Assembly (NCBI GenBank): GCA_039707655.1
Contig: CM077665.1
Location: 76,943,954-77,007,953 of the forward strand
Reading direction: 5' to 3'
Length of the DNA: 64,000 bases
From: Elymus sibiricus
Lineage: Eukaryota; Streptophyta; Magnoliopsida; Poales; Poaceae
How positions within the stretch are numbered: position 1 is the stretch's first letter; every line of letters starts with the position of its first letter. The notes under the pieces were generated by a model. It did no database searches. It saw only the letters and a program-made list of their open reading frames with translations, and was not told the DNA's origin. Both the position numbers and the translations under genes were made by a program. Of this stretch, positions 24,611 to 36,439 are shown piece by piece.

Positions 24611-25239
24611 TTCGCCGCGTCCATCCGCGCCGATCAGCGCCTCTGGAGGCGTCTCCGGCAATCCTGAGTCTCGGCGCTGCAGCCGTCGTCCGGGATCACG
24701 GAGAGAAACTGGAGGAGAGCCGCCGAACGCGGGGACGGGGTTTTTTTTACCCTTGACCATGCAACCTGCGTGGGTCACCTCCTCGTTAATTAAGTGCATG
24801 CAGGTACTAAATGCATTCAAGCACAGGAAACGGAAGGAAGGACGTGGTGGCCTTCAACGCGGGTTAATTGGCCGCCTAATTAATCAGTTAATGGTGAGGA
24901 ATCTCCAACGCTTGTCATGGTAAGGACAAATGCGTGGAGTAATTACTTCCTTTCCTTTCACAAGTTAAGTGCTTATCTTTTGGTTTTCACCCTTCCACGT
25001 CAATTTATTTGTGCATGCGTGCGTGCATAACCATCTGTGGTCTTTAATACTTGTAAAATAGCATCTGTGCAGGGACATTTAGTCCATTAAAAAATATTCG
25101 TAGCTATGCTTGCTACTAACTTGCAGGGTCATTCGTCCGTCATCGTCTTCGGACAGCAGTTTACTCGGACGGACATTTCGTTCGAGTTACTAATACGATG
25201 ACACAGAGATGAAATTTACGTCCAGACGACCAACATGCA
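24611..25239. other. Element D spacer, nothing recognised
   Basis: Unique-looking sequence lies between two tandem arrays. It includes short A/T-rich stretches and a T8 tract at 24742. No coding signal was seen. Confidence 0.4.
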
Positions 25240-27010
25240 GTGACTCGGCCGCCTCGCGCGCCGTCACGTAGCTGGACGCTCCATCGTCACTCGGCCGCCC
25301 CGTACGCCATCACTCTGCTGGACGCGTCGTCATCACCCGGCAGCCCCGCGCATCGCCACTCGGTGAGGCGCGCCTTCGTCACTCGGCCGCCCCGCGCGCC
25401 GTCACTCCGCTGGACGCGTCTTCGCCACGCGGCAATTCCGCGCCCCGCCATTCAGTCGGACGCTCCATCGTCACTCGGCAGCTCGCGCGCCGTCACTCTG
25501 TTGGACGCTCCATCGTCACTCGGCCGCCCCGCGCGCCGTCACTCCGCTGGACACGTTTTTGTCACGCGGTAGTTCCGCGCCTCGCCATTCAGTCGGATGA
25601 TCCATCGTCACTCGGCCGCCCCGCGCGCCATCACTCTGCTGGATGCGTCGTCATCACCCGGCAGCCCCGCGCATCGCCACTCGGTGAGGCGCGCCTTCGT
25701 CACTCGGCCGCCCCGCGCGCCGTCACTCCGCTGGACGCGTCTTCGTCATGCGGCAGTTCCGCGCCTCGCCAATCAGTCGGATACTCCATCGTCACTCAGC
25801 AGCTCGCGCGCCGTCACTCTGTTGGACGCTCCATCGTCACTCGGCCGCCCCGCGCGCCGTCACTCCGCTGGACGCGTCTTCGTCACGCGGCAGTTCCGCG
25901 CCTCGCCATTCAGTCGGACGCTCCATCGTCACTCGGCATCTCGCGCGCCGTCACTCTGTTGGACGCTCCATCGTCACTCGGCCGCCCCGCGCGCCGTCAC
26001 TCCGTTGGACGCGACTTCGTCACGCGGCAGTTCCGCGCCTCGCCATTCAGTCGGATGCTCCATCGTCACTCGGCAGCTCGCGCGCCGTCACTCTGTTGGA
26101 CGCTCCATCGTCACTCGGCCGCCCCGCGCGCCGTCACTCCGCTGGACGCGTCTTCGTCACGCGGCAGTTCCGCACCTCACCATTCAGTCGGACGCTCCAT
26201 CGTCACTCGGCAGCTCCGCGCGCCGTCACTCTACTGGACGCGTCTTCGTCACTCGGCAGCCCTGCGCATCGCCACTCGGTGAGGCGCGCCTTCGTCACTC
26301 GGCCGCCCCGCGCGCCGTCACTCCACTGGACGCGTCTTCGTCACGCGGCAGTTCCGGGCCTCGCCATTCAGTCGGACGCTCCATCGTCACTCGGCAGCTC
26401 CGCGCGCCGTCACTCTACTGGACGCGTCGTCATCACTCGGCAGTTCCGCGTCTCGCCATTCAGTCGGACGCTCCATCGTCACTCGGCAGCTCCGCACGCC
26501 GTCACTCTACTGGACGCGTCGTCATCACTCGGCAGTTCCGCGCCTCGCCATTTAGTCGGACGCTCCATCGTCACTCAGCAGCTCCGCGCGCCGTCACTCC
26601 GCTGGACGCGTCTTCGTCACGCGGCAGTTCCGCGCCTCGCCATTCAGTCGGATGCTCCATCGTCACTTGGCAGCTCCGCGCGCCGTCACTCTACTGGATG
26701 CGTCGTCATCACTCGGCAGTTCCGCGCCTTGCCATTCAGCCGGACGCTCCATCGTCACTCGGCAACTCCGTTCATCGCCACTCGGCAAGACATGTCTTCG
26801 TCACTTGGCTGCCCCGTGCGTCGCCACTCAGCCGGACGTGTCTACTTCACTCGGATGCCCCGCGCATCACCACTCCGTGTGTCCCGTCTTCATCACCCGG
26901 TCGCTCCGCACGCCGTCACTCAACTGGACGATCTTTCGTCACTCGGTCGCTCTGTGCGCCGTCACTCAGCTGGACGCTCCTTCGACACTCGGCCGCTCCG
27001 CGCGCCGTCG
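25240..27010 (+). repeat. GC-rich minisatellite, unit about 45-46 bp, about 39 copies
   Basis: Units follow the pattern CGCCGTCACTCYGYTGGACG then CNTCGTCACTCGGCNGCYCC, with related variants such as CGCCATTCAGTCGGACGCTC. Spacings of 45 and 46 bp were measured. Because 45 is divisible by three, two frames stay open for more than 400 codons (25597-27048 and 25748-27019), giving proteins made of degenerate RHS/SSLG/APSL repeats. I regard these as by-products of the repeat. Confidence 0.88.
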
Positions 27011-27640
27011 GACAGCTAAGTCATTCTTCATACACTGCATTCAATTAAATAGTTATTTCCGCATTACCGAGTATCGAGGAAGTCGTACATAACGTTCACT
27101 CGGAAGCCACGCCACCGAGTGTACCTCTGCGCTCGGTTGTTTATTTTTATGTCGGAACACTTTACTTCCGCATCTTTTGGGTCCAGTGCTCAAACGAGTT
27201 CAGTCGGATCCTTCACTTTTTTAGACCCTTGCTGGTTCTGAACCAGCAAGCACCTGGCACACCCAGTGGGTGTCTATGGGTATTTTTTTTTCACAAATTA
27301 TTTCAGCAAAGATCAAATTACTTTGATAAATTTTTATGTTGGCTTGTGTTATTTTTCATACACAGGTTAAGTGATCACTCGACGCATCTGTGCGCCATCT
27401 TCGTCGCTACTCAGGCTCAGTCGCCGTAACGATCATTCGTGTGTTTTCACGTGTTCGGACGCCCCCTCGATGACGTACTGGACACGGCCGCCCCACGTGC
27501 CGTCACTGGGTCGGACGCCTCCTCGACATACATGACTTGGTCGCCCCGCGCGTCGCCACTCAGCCGGACTCGTCTACCTCACTCGGATGCCCCGCGCATC
27601 GCCACTCCGTGTGGCACGACTTCATCATCGGCCGCCCCAC
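27011..27640. other. Element D spacer between arrays
   Basis: This is mixed sequence with CACTCGG words and the perfect palindrome ACACCCAGTGGGTGT near 27260, the same core as the hairpin motif at 29085 and 31163. No gene was seen. Confidence 0.5.
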
Positions 27641-27649
27641 GCGCCATCG

Positions 27650-28980
27650 CTCAGCTTAGCTGCGATTCCGTATCGCCTAAGTCAAAAACTACTCTGAGTG
27701 CGGACATCCTCCACACTCGGGGGGCTTAGCTACGAACCTGACTTCGCCTAAGTTAAAAACTACTCCGAGTGAGGACATCATCTACACTCGGGGGCTTAGC
27801 TGCGATTCCGTATCGCCTAAGTTAAAAACCACTCCGAGCGAGGACATCATCCACACTCGGGGGCTTAGCTGTGATTCCGTATCACCTAAGTTAAAAACCA
27901 CTCCGAGTGAGGACATCATCCACACTCGGGGGCTTAGCTGTGATTCCGTATCACCTAAGCTAAAAATCACTCTGAGTGAGGACATCATCCACACTTGGGG
28001 GCTTAGCTGTGATTCCGTATCACCTAAGTTAAAAACCATTCCGAGTGAGGACATCATCCACACTCGAGGGCTTAGCTGCGATTCCGTATCGCCTAAGTTG
28101 AAAACTCTTCCGAATGACGAGCGCTTCTCTCACTCGGGGGCTTAGCTGCGAACCTGACTTCGCCTAAGTTAAAAACTACTCCGAGTGAGGACATCATCCA
28201 CACTCGGGGGCTTAGCTGTGATTCCGTATCACCTAAGTTAAAAAACCACTCCGTGTGAGGACATCATCCACACTCGGGGGCTTAGCTGTGATTCCGTATC
28301 ACCTAAGTTAAAAAACCACTCCGTGTGAGGACATCATCCACACTCGGGGGCTTAGCTGTGATTCCGTATCACCTAAGTTAAAAAACCACTCCGTGTGAGG
28401 ACATCATCCACACTCGGGGGCTTAGCTGCGATTCCGTATCACCTAAGTTAAAAACCACTCCGAGTGAGGACATCATCCACACTCGGTGGGCTTAGCTGTG
28501 ATTCCGTATCACCTAAGCTAAAAACCACTCCGAGTGAGGACATCATCCACACTCGGGGGCTTAGCTGTGATTCCGTATCACCTAAGTTAAAAACCAATCC
28601 GAGTGAGGACATCATCCACACTCGAGGGCTTAGCTACGATTCCGTATCGCCTAAGTTGAAAACTCTTCCGAGTGACGAGCGCTTCTCTCACTCGGGGGCT
28701 TAGCCGCGAACAAGTTTTCGCCTAAGTTAAAAACCCTACCGAGTGAATAGCATCCCATTCACTCGGAAACTTAGCTGCGAACCAGTCTTCGTCTCAGTTA
28801 AAAACTCTCCCAAGTGACGAGCATTCCTCTCACTCAGGGACTTAGCCACGAGTCAGACCTCGCTTAAGTTAAAGGTTGTTCTGAGCGACAGGCAACACTT
28901 TCACTCGGAAACTCAGTTGCGAACCAGTTTTCGCCTAAGTTCAAAATTCTTCCGAGTAATGAGCATCCATCTCATTCAGA
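27650..28980 (+). repeat. 69-70-bp tandem repeat carrying polypurine-tract copies, about 19 units
   Basis: Each unit reads approximately CACTCGGGGGCTTAGCTG, then ATTCCGTATCRCCTAAGTTA, then AAAACCACTCCGAGTGAGGA and CATCATC. The core CTCGGGGGCTTAG resembles the element's own PPT and LTR junction, TTCGGGGGCTAATGATGGGG. Units are most alike at 28180-28440 (period exactly 70) and decay toward 28980. Confidence 0.9.
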
Positions 28981-29039
28981 AACCAAACAAACTTAGCCAA
29001 GCAAAGGATTGGAAAAGAAACAAGCGAAGATTGTCTCTA

Positions 29040-29410
29040 TCAGACCCCCGCCGATGCAAGCACTCGACGGCGATCTCGGGGACTACACCCAGTGGGTGCA
29101 CTCAGCGTGCCCCCACTGGACATATTATCACTCGACCAGGTCCGTCCTATCGAGTGGCAAGCAACTTTCAAAACGAATTTAAGACCCCTGCCGATGTCTT
29201 TGTCATTCGAGGCGGTCTCGGGGACTACACCCAGTGGGTGCACTCAGCGTGCCCCCACTGGACCTACTATCATTCGACCAGGTCCGGCCTGACGAGTGAC
29301 TAGCGACTATCAAAACAAATCTAAGACCCCTGCCGATGTCACCGCCATTCGACAGCGGTCTCAGGGACTACACCCAGTGGGTGCACTCAGCGTGCCCCCA
29401 CTGGACCAGA
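29040..29410 (+). repeat. 142-bp tandem repeat, three copies, with hairpin
   Basis: GACTACACCCAGTGGGTGCA starts at 29081, 29223 and 29366. Each unit has CTCGGGGACTAC (PPT-like), then an inverted repeat CCAGTGGGTGCAC...GTGCCCCCACTGG with a five-base loop. A further single copy is at 31150-31197. Confidence 0.88.
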
Positions 29411-29614
29411 AACCACTCGACTAAGACCTGCTCTACTCGAGGGGAAAACAAGCAAGTATGCACCAAAAGAAAATGCATATCAAGATAGAATCGATCAGGG
29501 TGAATGACAAAGACTCCAATCGACGCAGACTTCTTTGAAGATCCAAAATGCACTTGGAATTTCTGTGTCTTATCAGAACCCGCATCAATCTATTTTTCAC
29601 TCGAACCCCAATCC

Positions 29615-29627
29615 ATTCGGGGGCTAA
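29615..29627 (+). other. Element D polypurine tract before LTR2
   Basis: CATTCGGGGGCTAA lies directly before TGATGGGG. A diverged equivalent (CATTCTGGGGCTAA) precedes LTR3 at 33957-33970. Confidence 0.75.
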
Positions 29628-30254
29628 TGATGGGGATATGTACCTAGGGTAGGGTCATAGGCCTGACCTGCATACCCTACCTAAGGATGTTACCCTAGAA
29701 AAGTCAAGGACTACAAGGAGGTCACCGACTGAAATCATCAAGACATACAAGTCACTCGACAACATCCACTCAGAGACTTTCCTCATCCACTCGACGGTTA
29801 CCTTTCACTCGGAAGACAATCAATCATTCGGTCGTATGGTTCACTCGGATATGCGAAGACCGACAGTCGACAAGGCAGTCGAAGCACCATCTGGCGTTAC
29901 AGCATCAATGCCCCACTTTGTAACATAGGAGGTGAAGGGGTGGCGCACTCTATATAAGCCACCCCCCACCACTAGACGAAGGGGGCTCTGGCTTCTACCT
30001 CTCTCTCTCTTTTCTACTAGTCTCCGGACTTAACTCAGGCAGGGGATCAGTTCTCCGCTCTCTCCCACACACATTGTAATCTCCGGATATATAGTCAGAT
30101 AAAACAAAGCCTCTCCGGAGCACGAGACGTAGGGTTGTTATCTCCACCGTGAGAGGCCCGAACTCGCTAAAATACCGTGTCACCCATATGCATCTCGGTA
30201 GATCATGCTCCTTTACCCTACCCCCTTCGTACTGTCGGAATCGTTCCCACGACA
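29628..30254 (+). repeat. Element D LTR2 (internal)
   Basis: This 627-bp LTR is close to LTR1. It is preceded by a PPT but followed by GTTGGGCAGGAACG instead of a PBS, so what follows is not the start of an element. Its right edge cuts the end of the antisense gene. Confidence 0.85.
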
Positions 30255-33200
30255 GTTGGGCAGGAACGATCCTCTACAGCCATTGGATGCACACACTAGA
30301 TGAATCCTGGCCGTTAATCACGCTCTGGCCCAGAGGTCAGGATGCATCAACCAGACTGAGGTGCTTGCCTCCTTATTATTGGTAAAGGATGCAGCGGTAC
30401 GAGCCTATAGAAATCAAAGAAATTCATTCGACAGAAGAAAGTCACCTTCAAGCATGCTGAACATTTTCTTCGCAAAGTCTCCTAAGTGTTTTTCCAGAGC
30501 ACTCTTTCCCTGGGTCTGCACTTCAAGTTTTTTGATCCAGTCGGATCGTTCCTGCTTGAGTTTGGCGTTCTCTTCTTCCAATTTACTGGCTGCAGCAAGT
30601 TTCTTCTCAACAGCTTCAGTTTTCTCCTTCGCTTCCTTCTGAGCATCAGCAAGTGATTTGTCCTTGTCCTCGAGCGCCTTCTTCATGGTATCTAAAGAAA
30701 TAACATTGTTGAGTCGCGCTCGGAGACGACGGTTCTCATCACGTATGTCTGTTCGAGTGGATTCACTCGGTTCAAAGGATGGGAGATGAAAGTGATAATG
30801 CCATTGATCGACAAAGATTACCTCCCAAAGTCTTCAATTCGGTCTGTGCACGGTCCAGGTTGTTGTTCGTCAGCTCCAGATCCAGCAGAAGTCGATTCTT
30901 TTCCTTCTCCAGCTCGACGTACTTGGTCCCGAGCTCACAGGCTTTCTGAAATCAACAAGGAACGGGTTCAGTCGACATGGATATTTCTCTACTCCCGAGT
31001 GGAAAAGTACAAGTGCAGTCGACTGAAAGACGGCCCACCGCCCCACCCCACAACCCTATACAGCGTCATATCATGGTTGATGGAAATGATGTCCATGAAA
31101 CCTGCAGAATGGTTCTTAAGACTACTGCCCATCGTCAACGATCGACAGTAGTCTCGGGGACTACACCCAGTGGGTGCACTCAGCGTGCCCCCACTGGATA
31201 CAAAAACACTCGACCAGGTCTGGCCTGTCAGAGTATAAACAAAGAAACTACCTGATCTACTTGTGAAGAAAACACCCAGTGGGTGTAAAATCAAGATGGA
31301 CAGGAATTCAATCGGAAATGAACTTACAATAGCACTTACTCGGACGTTGGCTTGAAGCGCTGAGCTGGCATCATAGGCTAACTTGCTGGCTTCATACGCC
31401 TCCTTTGTTCGCAGCATCATCTGCCCAGCCTGAATCATGGCTTCCTTGGTAGCTCCAGTTTGGTCCTCCGGGACGTGATACAAAGGGTATGCGGGCGTCG
31501 AATGAGTTGGTGCTGTAACTGAGGCAGCAGGAGGTGCTTCAGATTGTCCAATAGGTGCTGAAGCCACCAGAATTGAAGTGGCTGGCGGAGCACTCGACAG
31601 CGGGGCCACAAGCGCTGGAGGTGTCACAGCAGTCGACCCATGGGGCGTCTGTCCTGACGATGTTCTCCGAGTGCGTACGTATGGAGCCTCCAGAGGCACA
31701 GCTTCATCTTGCGTTCCTCGCTGCAGCTCCTCGTCATCTTCCAGTTCGATGACTTCGTCAGCTATCAATCGGCAATTTTAATCAAGTCACTCGACGATTA
31801 TTCTTCAAAAAACAGAGTAGAGTGTGGGTTTGTTATACCTCGTTGGGAGGTGGCCGCATCAGGAGTGTCCACTTCCATATGGTCCCCATCATTTCGCTGG
31901 GGCGACGTCACACAGGTAGCAGCTCTGGCGGATAAACTCCACTCGGTCAGCAGAGACATGAAGTGCCACAATCACAATTGCGGGAAAATAAACACTCACA
32001 TTGAGGCAACAGGCACAGCAATCTTGATACGAGGCAAGGCCTTCCGAGGTTTTGGCGCGTCCGGCTTGAGTTGTTTCGCAGCTTTTTCAGTCGACCCTGA
32101 TGTTGCGGCACGGTCACGCTTTGGGTTCCTTGTGCTCGACGCCACAGTTTTGCTCGGAGCAACCTCTGGGTCTTCTTGCTGCTTGGTGCGACGCCCGGTG
32201 CGTAGAGGGACCTGAGCTTCCACCTCGCCTTCCTCCAGGTCGTCATCGCTGCTCTCGCTGTCGTTGGCATAATCGCCGTCTGCGCTGTCATCTACACTCC
32301 CTTCTTCGTCAGGCTGTTCTCCGTTTGGCACGGGCGAGTACATGTTTGTAAATTCCTGCAAGATACAAACTTCAAAGTCAGTCGACTGAAGATCCAGTTA
32401 CTCGACAAATATTAAAACAATCGACAGAGGTATAACTCACCAGGTTCTTTGGTGGGTTCAAAGCAGAAAAGGGTGGAATTCGCTTGGCTCCCTCGGGATT
32501 ATCACAGGCTCCGGTGATGCTCCTGAGCCACTGAGAAATGGTCTCGTCGGAAACTTCTTCAGGATGAGTCCGAGTGGTATCCTCAGGGCCCGAGTAATGC
32601 CACATGGTGTGATCCCGGGCTTGGAGAGGCTGGATCCGTCGACTGAGAAACGTTTCAAGGAGATCCAAGCCAGTCACTCCGCCGCGGATGAGATCAGATA
32701 CAGCGTTCACTAGGATCCCTACCTGGATTTTCTCTACCTTTGTCACGTACAGTGGTTTGGGGGTGGTAGGTCGATCCAAGGTGAAAGGAGGAAGTCCAGT
32801 CGACATATTTGGTGATGCAACATCCTTGCAATAGAACCATGTCGACTGCCAACCCTGGACAGAATCAGGAAAGGTCATGGAGGGAAATGCACTCCTACCT
32901 CTCTTTTGGATCCCTAAGCCACCACACAGTTGGATTACGTGGGTTTTGCTATCACTGGGATTGGCTTTCTTGACGGATTGAGATCTAACAGAGAATATGT
33001 GTTTAAACAAACCCCAATGCGGAGGACAGCCCAAGAAGCATTCGCACAGGGTTATGAAACAGGAAAGATAGGCAATCGCATTCGGAGGAAAATGGTGGAG
33101 CTGCGCTCCGAAATAGTTCAGGAAACTACGGATGAACGGGTGGGGTGGCATGGAGAAACCTCGCTCGACGTGGGTGAGAAGCAGAACTCGCTCGCCGTCG

Positions 33201-33421
33201 CGTGGCTCCGGCTCGGTCTCCCCATTCGGCAATCTCCAGGACCCCGCAGTTATCAACCCGTCGACGACGAGATTTTGCACATCCTCCGCCGTGACCGTTG
33301 ATTGGAGGAAATCCCCCTGGATCCACCCCGGCGGCACCGTCGACCGGGCGCCCGACGGCTTCTTCGCCTTGGCTCCTCCCTTCTTGGTGCGCTCGAGCTT
33401 CTCCGTCTTGCCCTTCGTCAT
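30255..33421 (-). pseudogene. Antisense gene of D: gypsy-type transposon domain / coiled-coil protein, C-terminus cut by LTR2
   Basis: Read on minus, likely exons are 33421-32441, 32355-32000, 31924-31839, about 31760-31342, about 30953-30850 and about 30740-30255, with GT...AG borders where checked. Exon 1 (about 327 residues) has a basic start (MTKGKTEKLERTKKGG) and the PF04195-like domain: ERGFSMPPHPFIRS, HHFPPNAIAYLS, LCECFLGCPPHWGL and WQSTWFYCKDV. Exon 2 is acidic (DSESSDDDLEEGEVE) then basic. Later exons are coiled coil (VELEKEKNRLLLDLELTNNN; KEAKEKTEAVEKKLAAASKL). No stop was seen in exons 1 and 2, making this the best preserved of the three antisense genes. The C-terminal helical domain present in E and F is missing because LTR2 abuts it. 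Function is unknown. Confidence 0.68.
31150..31197 (-). other. Intronic hairpin-and-tail motif in D's antisense gene
   Basis: On minus, CCAGTGGGGGCAC pairs with GTGCACCCACTGG across a GCTGA loop (12 of 13 pairs), followed by GTGTAGTCCCCGAGAC. It lies between coiled-coil exons. Nearly the same motif is in two introns of element E's antisense gene (44266-44312 and 44495-44542). Confidence 0.75.
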
Positions 33422-33516
33422 GGCGGCGGCGGTCGTGGGAGCGGAGCTGAGCAGAGGAGGAGGAGGAGAAGAGCAGATTTGGGAGAAGAATACTGTACCA
33501 GCACCGGCGTCATCGC

Positions 33517-33526
33517 CCCTTATATC
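33517..33526 (-). promoter_or_regulatory. TATA-like box of the antisense gene in D
   Basis: GGATATAAGG on minus lies about 100 bp upstream of the ATG at 33421. It is followed by a C/T-rich leader ending in GCCGCCGCCATGAC, a good start context. Confidence 0.55.
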
Positions 33527-33970
33527 CGCCCGTGTAGGTCACTGACCTGCGGGCCCGCCAGATCTCTGAGTATCCCGAATTTAGAGGAGGCACATCACGT
33601 GGCGATTCCAGCGGCGCGATAATCGAGGCGTCGTGTCCCCGCTTGCCTTTGCGGTTGTGTCATCCCCGCTCGGCGCGCGTTTATCCAATTTTTGAATCCC
33701 GTAAAATCCGGACCCGGCGGAGCGAACCGTCACATCAGAAGACTCTGCAGACAACTCAAACCTGATTTCGAGCTCAGCTTCACTCGGACCTGATTTCGAG
33801 CTCAGTTTCACTTGAATATACTTCAAGACAGAATCGATCAGGGCGAACGATAAAGGTTCCAATCGACGCAGATTTCTAAGAAGCCTCAAAATGCACTCGG
33901 AATTTTTGTGTCTTGTCAGAACCTGCATTGACACTTTTTACACTCGAACCCCGATCCATTCTGGGGCTAA

Positions 33971-34546
33971 TGATGGGGATATGTACCTAGGGTAGGGTCA
34001 TAGGCCTGACCTACATGCCCTACCTAAGGACACTGCCCCAGAAAGCTTAAGAGCTACAAGGAAGTCTCCGACTGAAATCGCCAAGACATACAAGTCACTC
34101 GACAATATACACTCAAAGGTACCTTTCACTCGACGCTTACCTTTCACTCGGAAGGACCAGAAGACAGTCGACCACAGAAGCCCAGAAGTCACCCCACGGA
34201 GGCTAACGGGCAGGCGTTCATCAAGACCATTAATAGCATTTATGTTGTACGTTACCAGTAATGTACGTCTTTATAGCCACGATCTGACCCTTAGATGCCA
34301 GACACTTATGAGGGGCAGCGCACTCTATATAAGCCGCCCCTCCCCTCTGGCACAAGGGTTCGCACCCCCTGTAACGATACTCCTATTACACTTGACAAAG
34401 AGCTCCCGAGCACCTGAGACGTAGGCCTATTACCTCCACGAGAGGGGCCTGAACTCATACATCTGTGTGTAAACCCTCGCCGTAGCTAGGACTCTGCCCT
34501 CTCCTTACGTACCCCTACCTTCTACTGTCAGACTTGTTCCCACGAC
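33971..34546 (+). repeat. Element D LTR3
   Basis: This 576-bp LTR is the diverged member of the trio (for example GACCTACATGCCC where LTR1 and LTR2 have GACCTGCATACCC). It ends TTCCCACGACA before the TACTA duplication. Its TATA box is CTATATAAGCC near 34325. Confidence 0.85.
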
Positions 34547-34551
34547 ATACT

Positions 34552-35830
34552 ATTCCTGAACCGCCGCCTAAACCCACTCCTAAGAAGAGAGGTATCTTAT
34601 TTCTCAGTCCTGAAGATATGCAAGAGGCAAAAAAAATCTATGAAGGAAAAAGGTATTAAAGCTGAGGATGTTAAGAATTTGCCACCTATTGAAGAAATAC
34701 ATGGCCTTGACACACCACCACCTCCACAAGTGGTAAAGGTAAATTCTTTATTAAAGTTTGATGAAGGTGATATCCCTCACAATAAACATCCTAGTCAATG
34801 CTTATATGAGTTTGACAACTATATTATGAAGTAAGATCATTTCAATGCACATGTTCTGAAACAATTGAAATATAATTTTGATATGATTGCTCGCTTGAGT
34901 GACTTGCTATTTAGAATCAGTAATGATGTTAGAGATATAGGAAAGCATGCCTCTACGGTTCAAACTTGGTTAGAACAAGTTGCTAAATCTCTAAAAGAAT
35001 TGCTTGATGAAATGAATAATAATATGGATGATTTTGCCGCTAGAGTAGTAACTAGAGGAGGTAGAATGACCTAAGAACCACTCTATCCTGAAGGTCGTCC
35101 TAAAAGAATTGAACAAGACTCTCAGAGAATTAATACTAATGCACCTAGTCCTTCTAAAAAGAAAAAGAAAAATGATAGGACTCTGCATACCTCTAGTGAA
35201 CCTGAGATACAAAAACCTCCTGATAATAATGATGTCTCTATTTCCGATGCTGAAACTCAGTCTGGTAATGAACATTCACCTAGTGATAATGATACTGATA
35301 ATGATGATGTTCATGAAGATGCTCAACCTAACCATGATAAAGAACCAGATAATGATGTTGAAATAGAGCCTGCTGCTAATCTTGATCACCCACAACCTAA
35401 AAATAAACGTTATGATAAAAGAGACTTTGTGGCTAGGAAACATGGTAAAGAAAGAGAGCCATGGGTTCAGAAACCCATGCCATTTCCACCTAAGCCATCT
35501 AAGAAAAAGGATGATGAAGAATTTGAACGCTTTGCTGAAATGATTAGGCCAGTCTTTTTGCGTACCCGCTTGACTGATATCCTAAAGATGGCCCCTTATG
35601 CAAAGTACATGAAAGACATCATCACTAATAAAAGAAAGATACCCGAAGCTGAAATCTCCACCATGCTTGCTAATTACTCTTTTAAGGATGGAGTACCTAA
35701 AAAACTTGGAGATCCTGGAATACCAACTATACCTTGCTCCATTAAAAGAAACTATGTCAAAACTGCTTTGTGTGATTGGGAGCCGGTGTTAGTGTTATGC
35801 CTTTCTCCTTATATAAAAGACTTGATTTGA
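34552..35830 (+). pseudogene. Element G gag, C-terminal part
   Basis: Coding resumes after D with PPPKPTPKKRGILFLSPEDM, then a helical region (RLSDLLFRISNDVRDIGKHA), an acidic low-complexity linker (about 35220-35400) and a conserved segment: RYDKRDF, FEEFERFAEMIRPVFL-like residues, DILKMAPYAKYMKDI and the stretch leading to protease (PCSIKRNYVKTALCD). Stops occur near 34832 and 35072 and there are frame changes. No zinc knuckle was seen. Confidence 0.72.
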
Positions 35831-36243
35831 ATAAACTCACACCTACCGAGATATCATTGCAAATGGCTGACAAATCAACTGCCATGCCTATCGGTATTTG
35901 TGAGGATGTGTCCGTTGTTGTTGCAAATGTTACTATCTTAACGGACTTTGTTATTCTTGAGATGCCTGAGGACGACAACATGTCGATTATCCTTGGTAGA
36001 CCCTTTTTGAATACTACAGGGGCTGTTATTGATTGCAATAAGAGCAAAGTCACTTTTCATATCAATGGTAATGAGCACACGGTGCACTTTCTGAAGAAAC
36101 AATTCCAAGTGAATGGTATAAATGTTATTGAAAAATCTCCGACCATCACTATTGGAAGCTTTCAATTACCTCAACCTACCGCCAAAAAGAAATATGATAT
36201 ACTTATTATTGGGGATATGCACATCCCCATTGAGGTAACTTAG
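35776..36243 (+). pseudogene. Element G aspartic protease; pol ends here
   Basis: GAGVSVMPFSLYKRL is the active-site region of an Athila-type retropepsin, normally preceded by D-L; one T is apparently missing in TGTGATTGGGAGCC at 35772, shifting the frame from gag. The flap and C-terminal signature (ADKSTAMPIGICEDV, ILGRPFLNTTGAVIDC) follow. The frame stops at 36241-36243, and no reverse transcriptase, RNase H or integrase appears before the env-position ORF, so G depends on another element for these. Confidence 0.8.
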
Positions 36244-36439
36244 AGTTTTACGTAAGTTCTTCGGTTTCATGCTAATCGGAAGTGGATGTTAATAATACTT
36301 GATCAACCTTATTAATGGATCATTTTTGAAAGGTATGAAATCGATGAATCTAGTAAGCACAACTCTCTGCTCCCACCTTTTATTTCCTGTTTTAGTTAGT
36401 CAAATAAAATAAAATGACATGATTATCTTGTTTTCTGTT

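Larger units (their letters stand above)
23185..34546 (+). mobile_element. Element D: Tat-like Gypsy composite with three LTRs
   Basis: LTRs lie at 23185-23806, 29628-30254 and 33971-34546, all on +. The outer 5-mers are TACTA on both sides (23180-23184 and 34547-34551), so the outer ends belong to one insertion event. LTR1 and LTR2 are similar (about ten differences by eye); LTR3 is clearly more diverged. The LTR1-LTR2 interior has a PBS and then mostly tandem repeats. The LTR2-LTR3 interior holds an antisense gene truncated by LTR2. No gag or pol is present. The simplest history is a same-family element nested in the antisense gene of an older one, followed by recombination between the two 5' LTRs. 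Confidence 0.8.

Noticed and set aside
25597..27048. 483- and 423-codon overlapping frames
   Set aside because: They are produced by a tandem repeat with a unit length near a multiple of three. Two frames are open over the same stretch, so at most one could code, and composition is pure repeat.
27650..28980. Possible CRISPR-like array
   Set aside because: Units are contiguous and similar over their whole length, with no unique spacers and no cas genes, in a plant retroelement.
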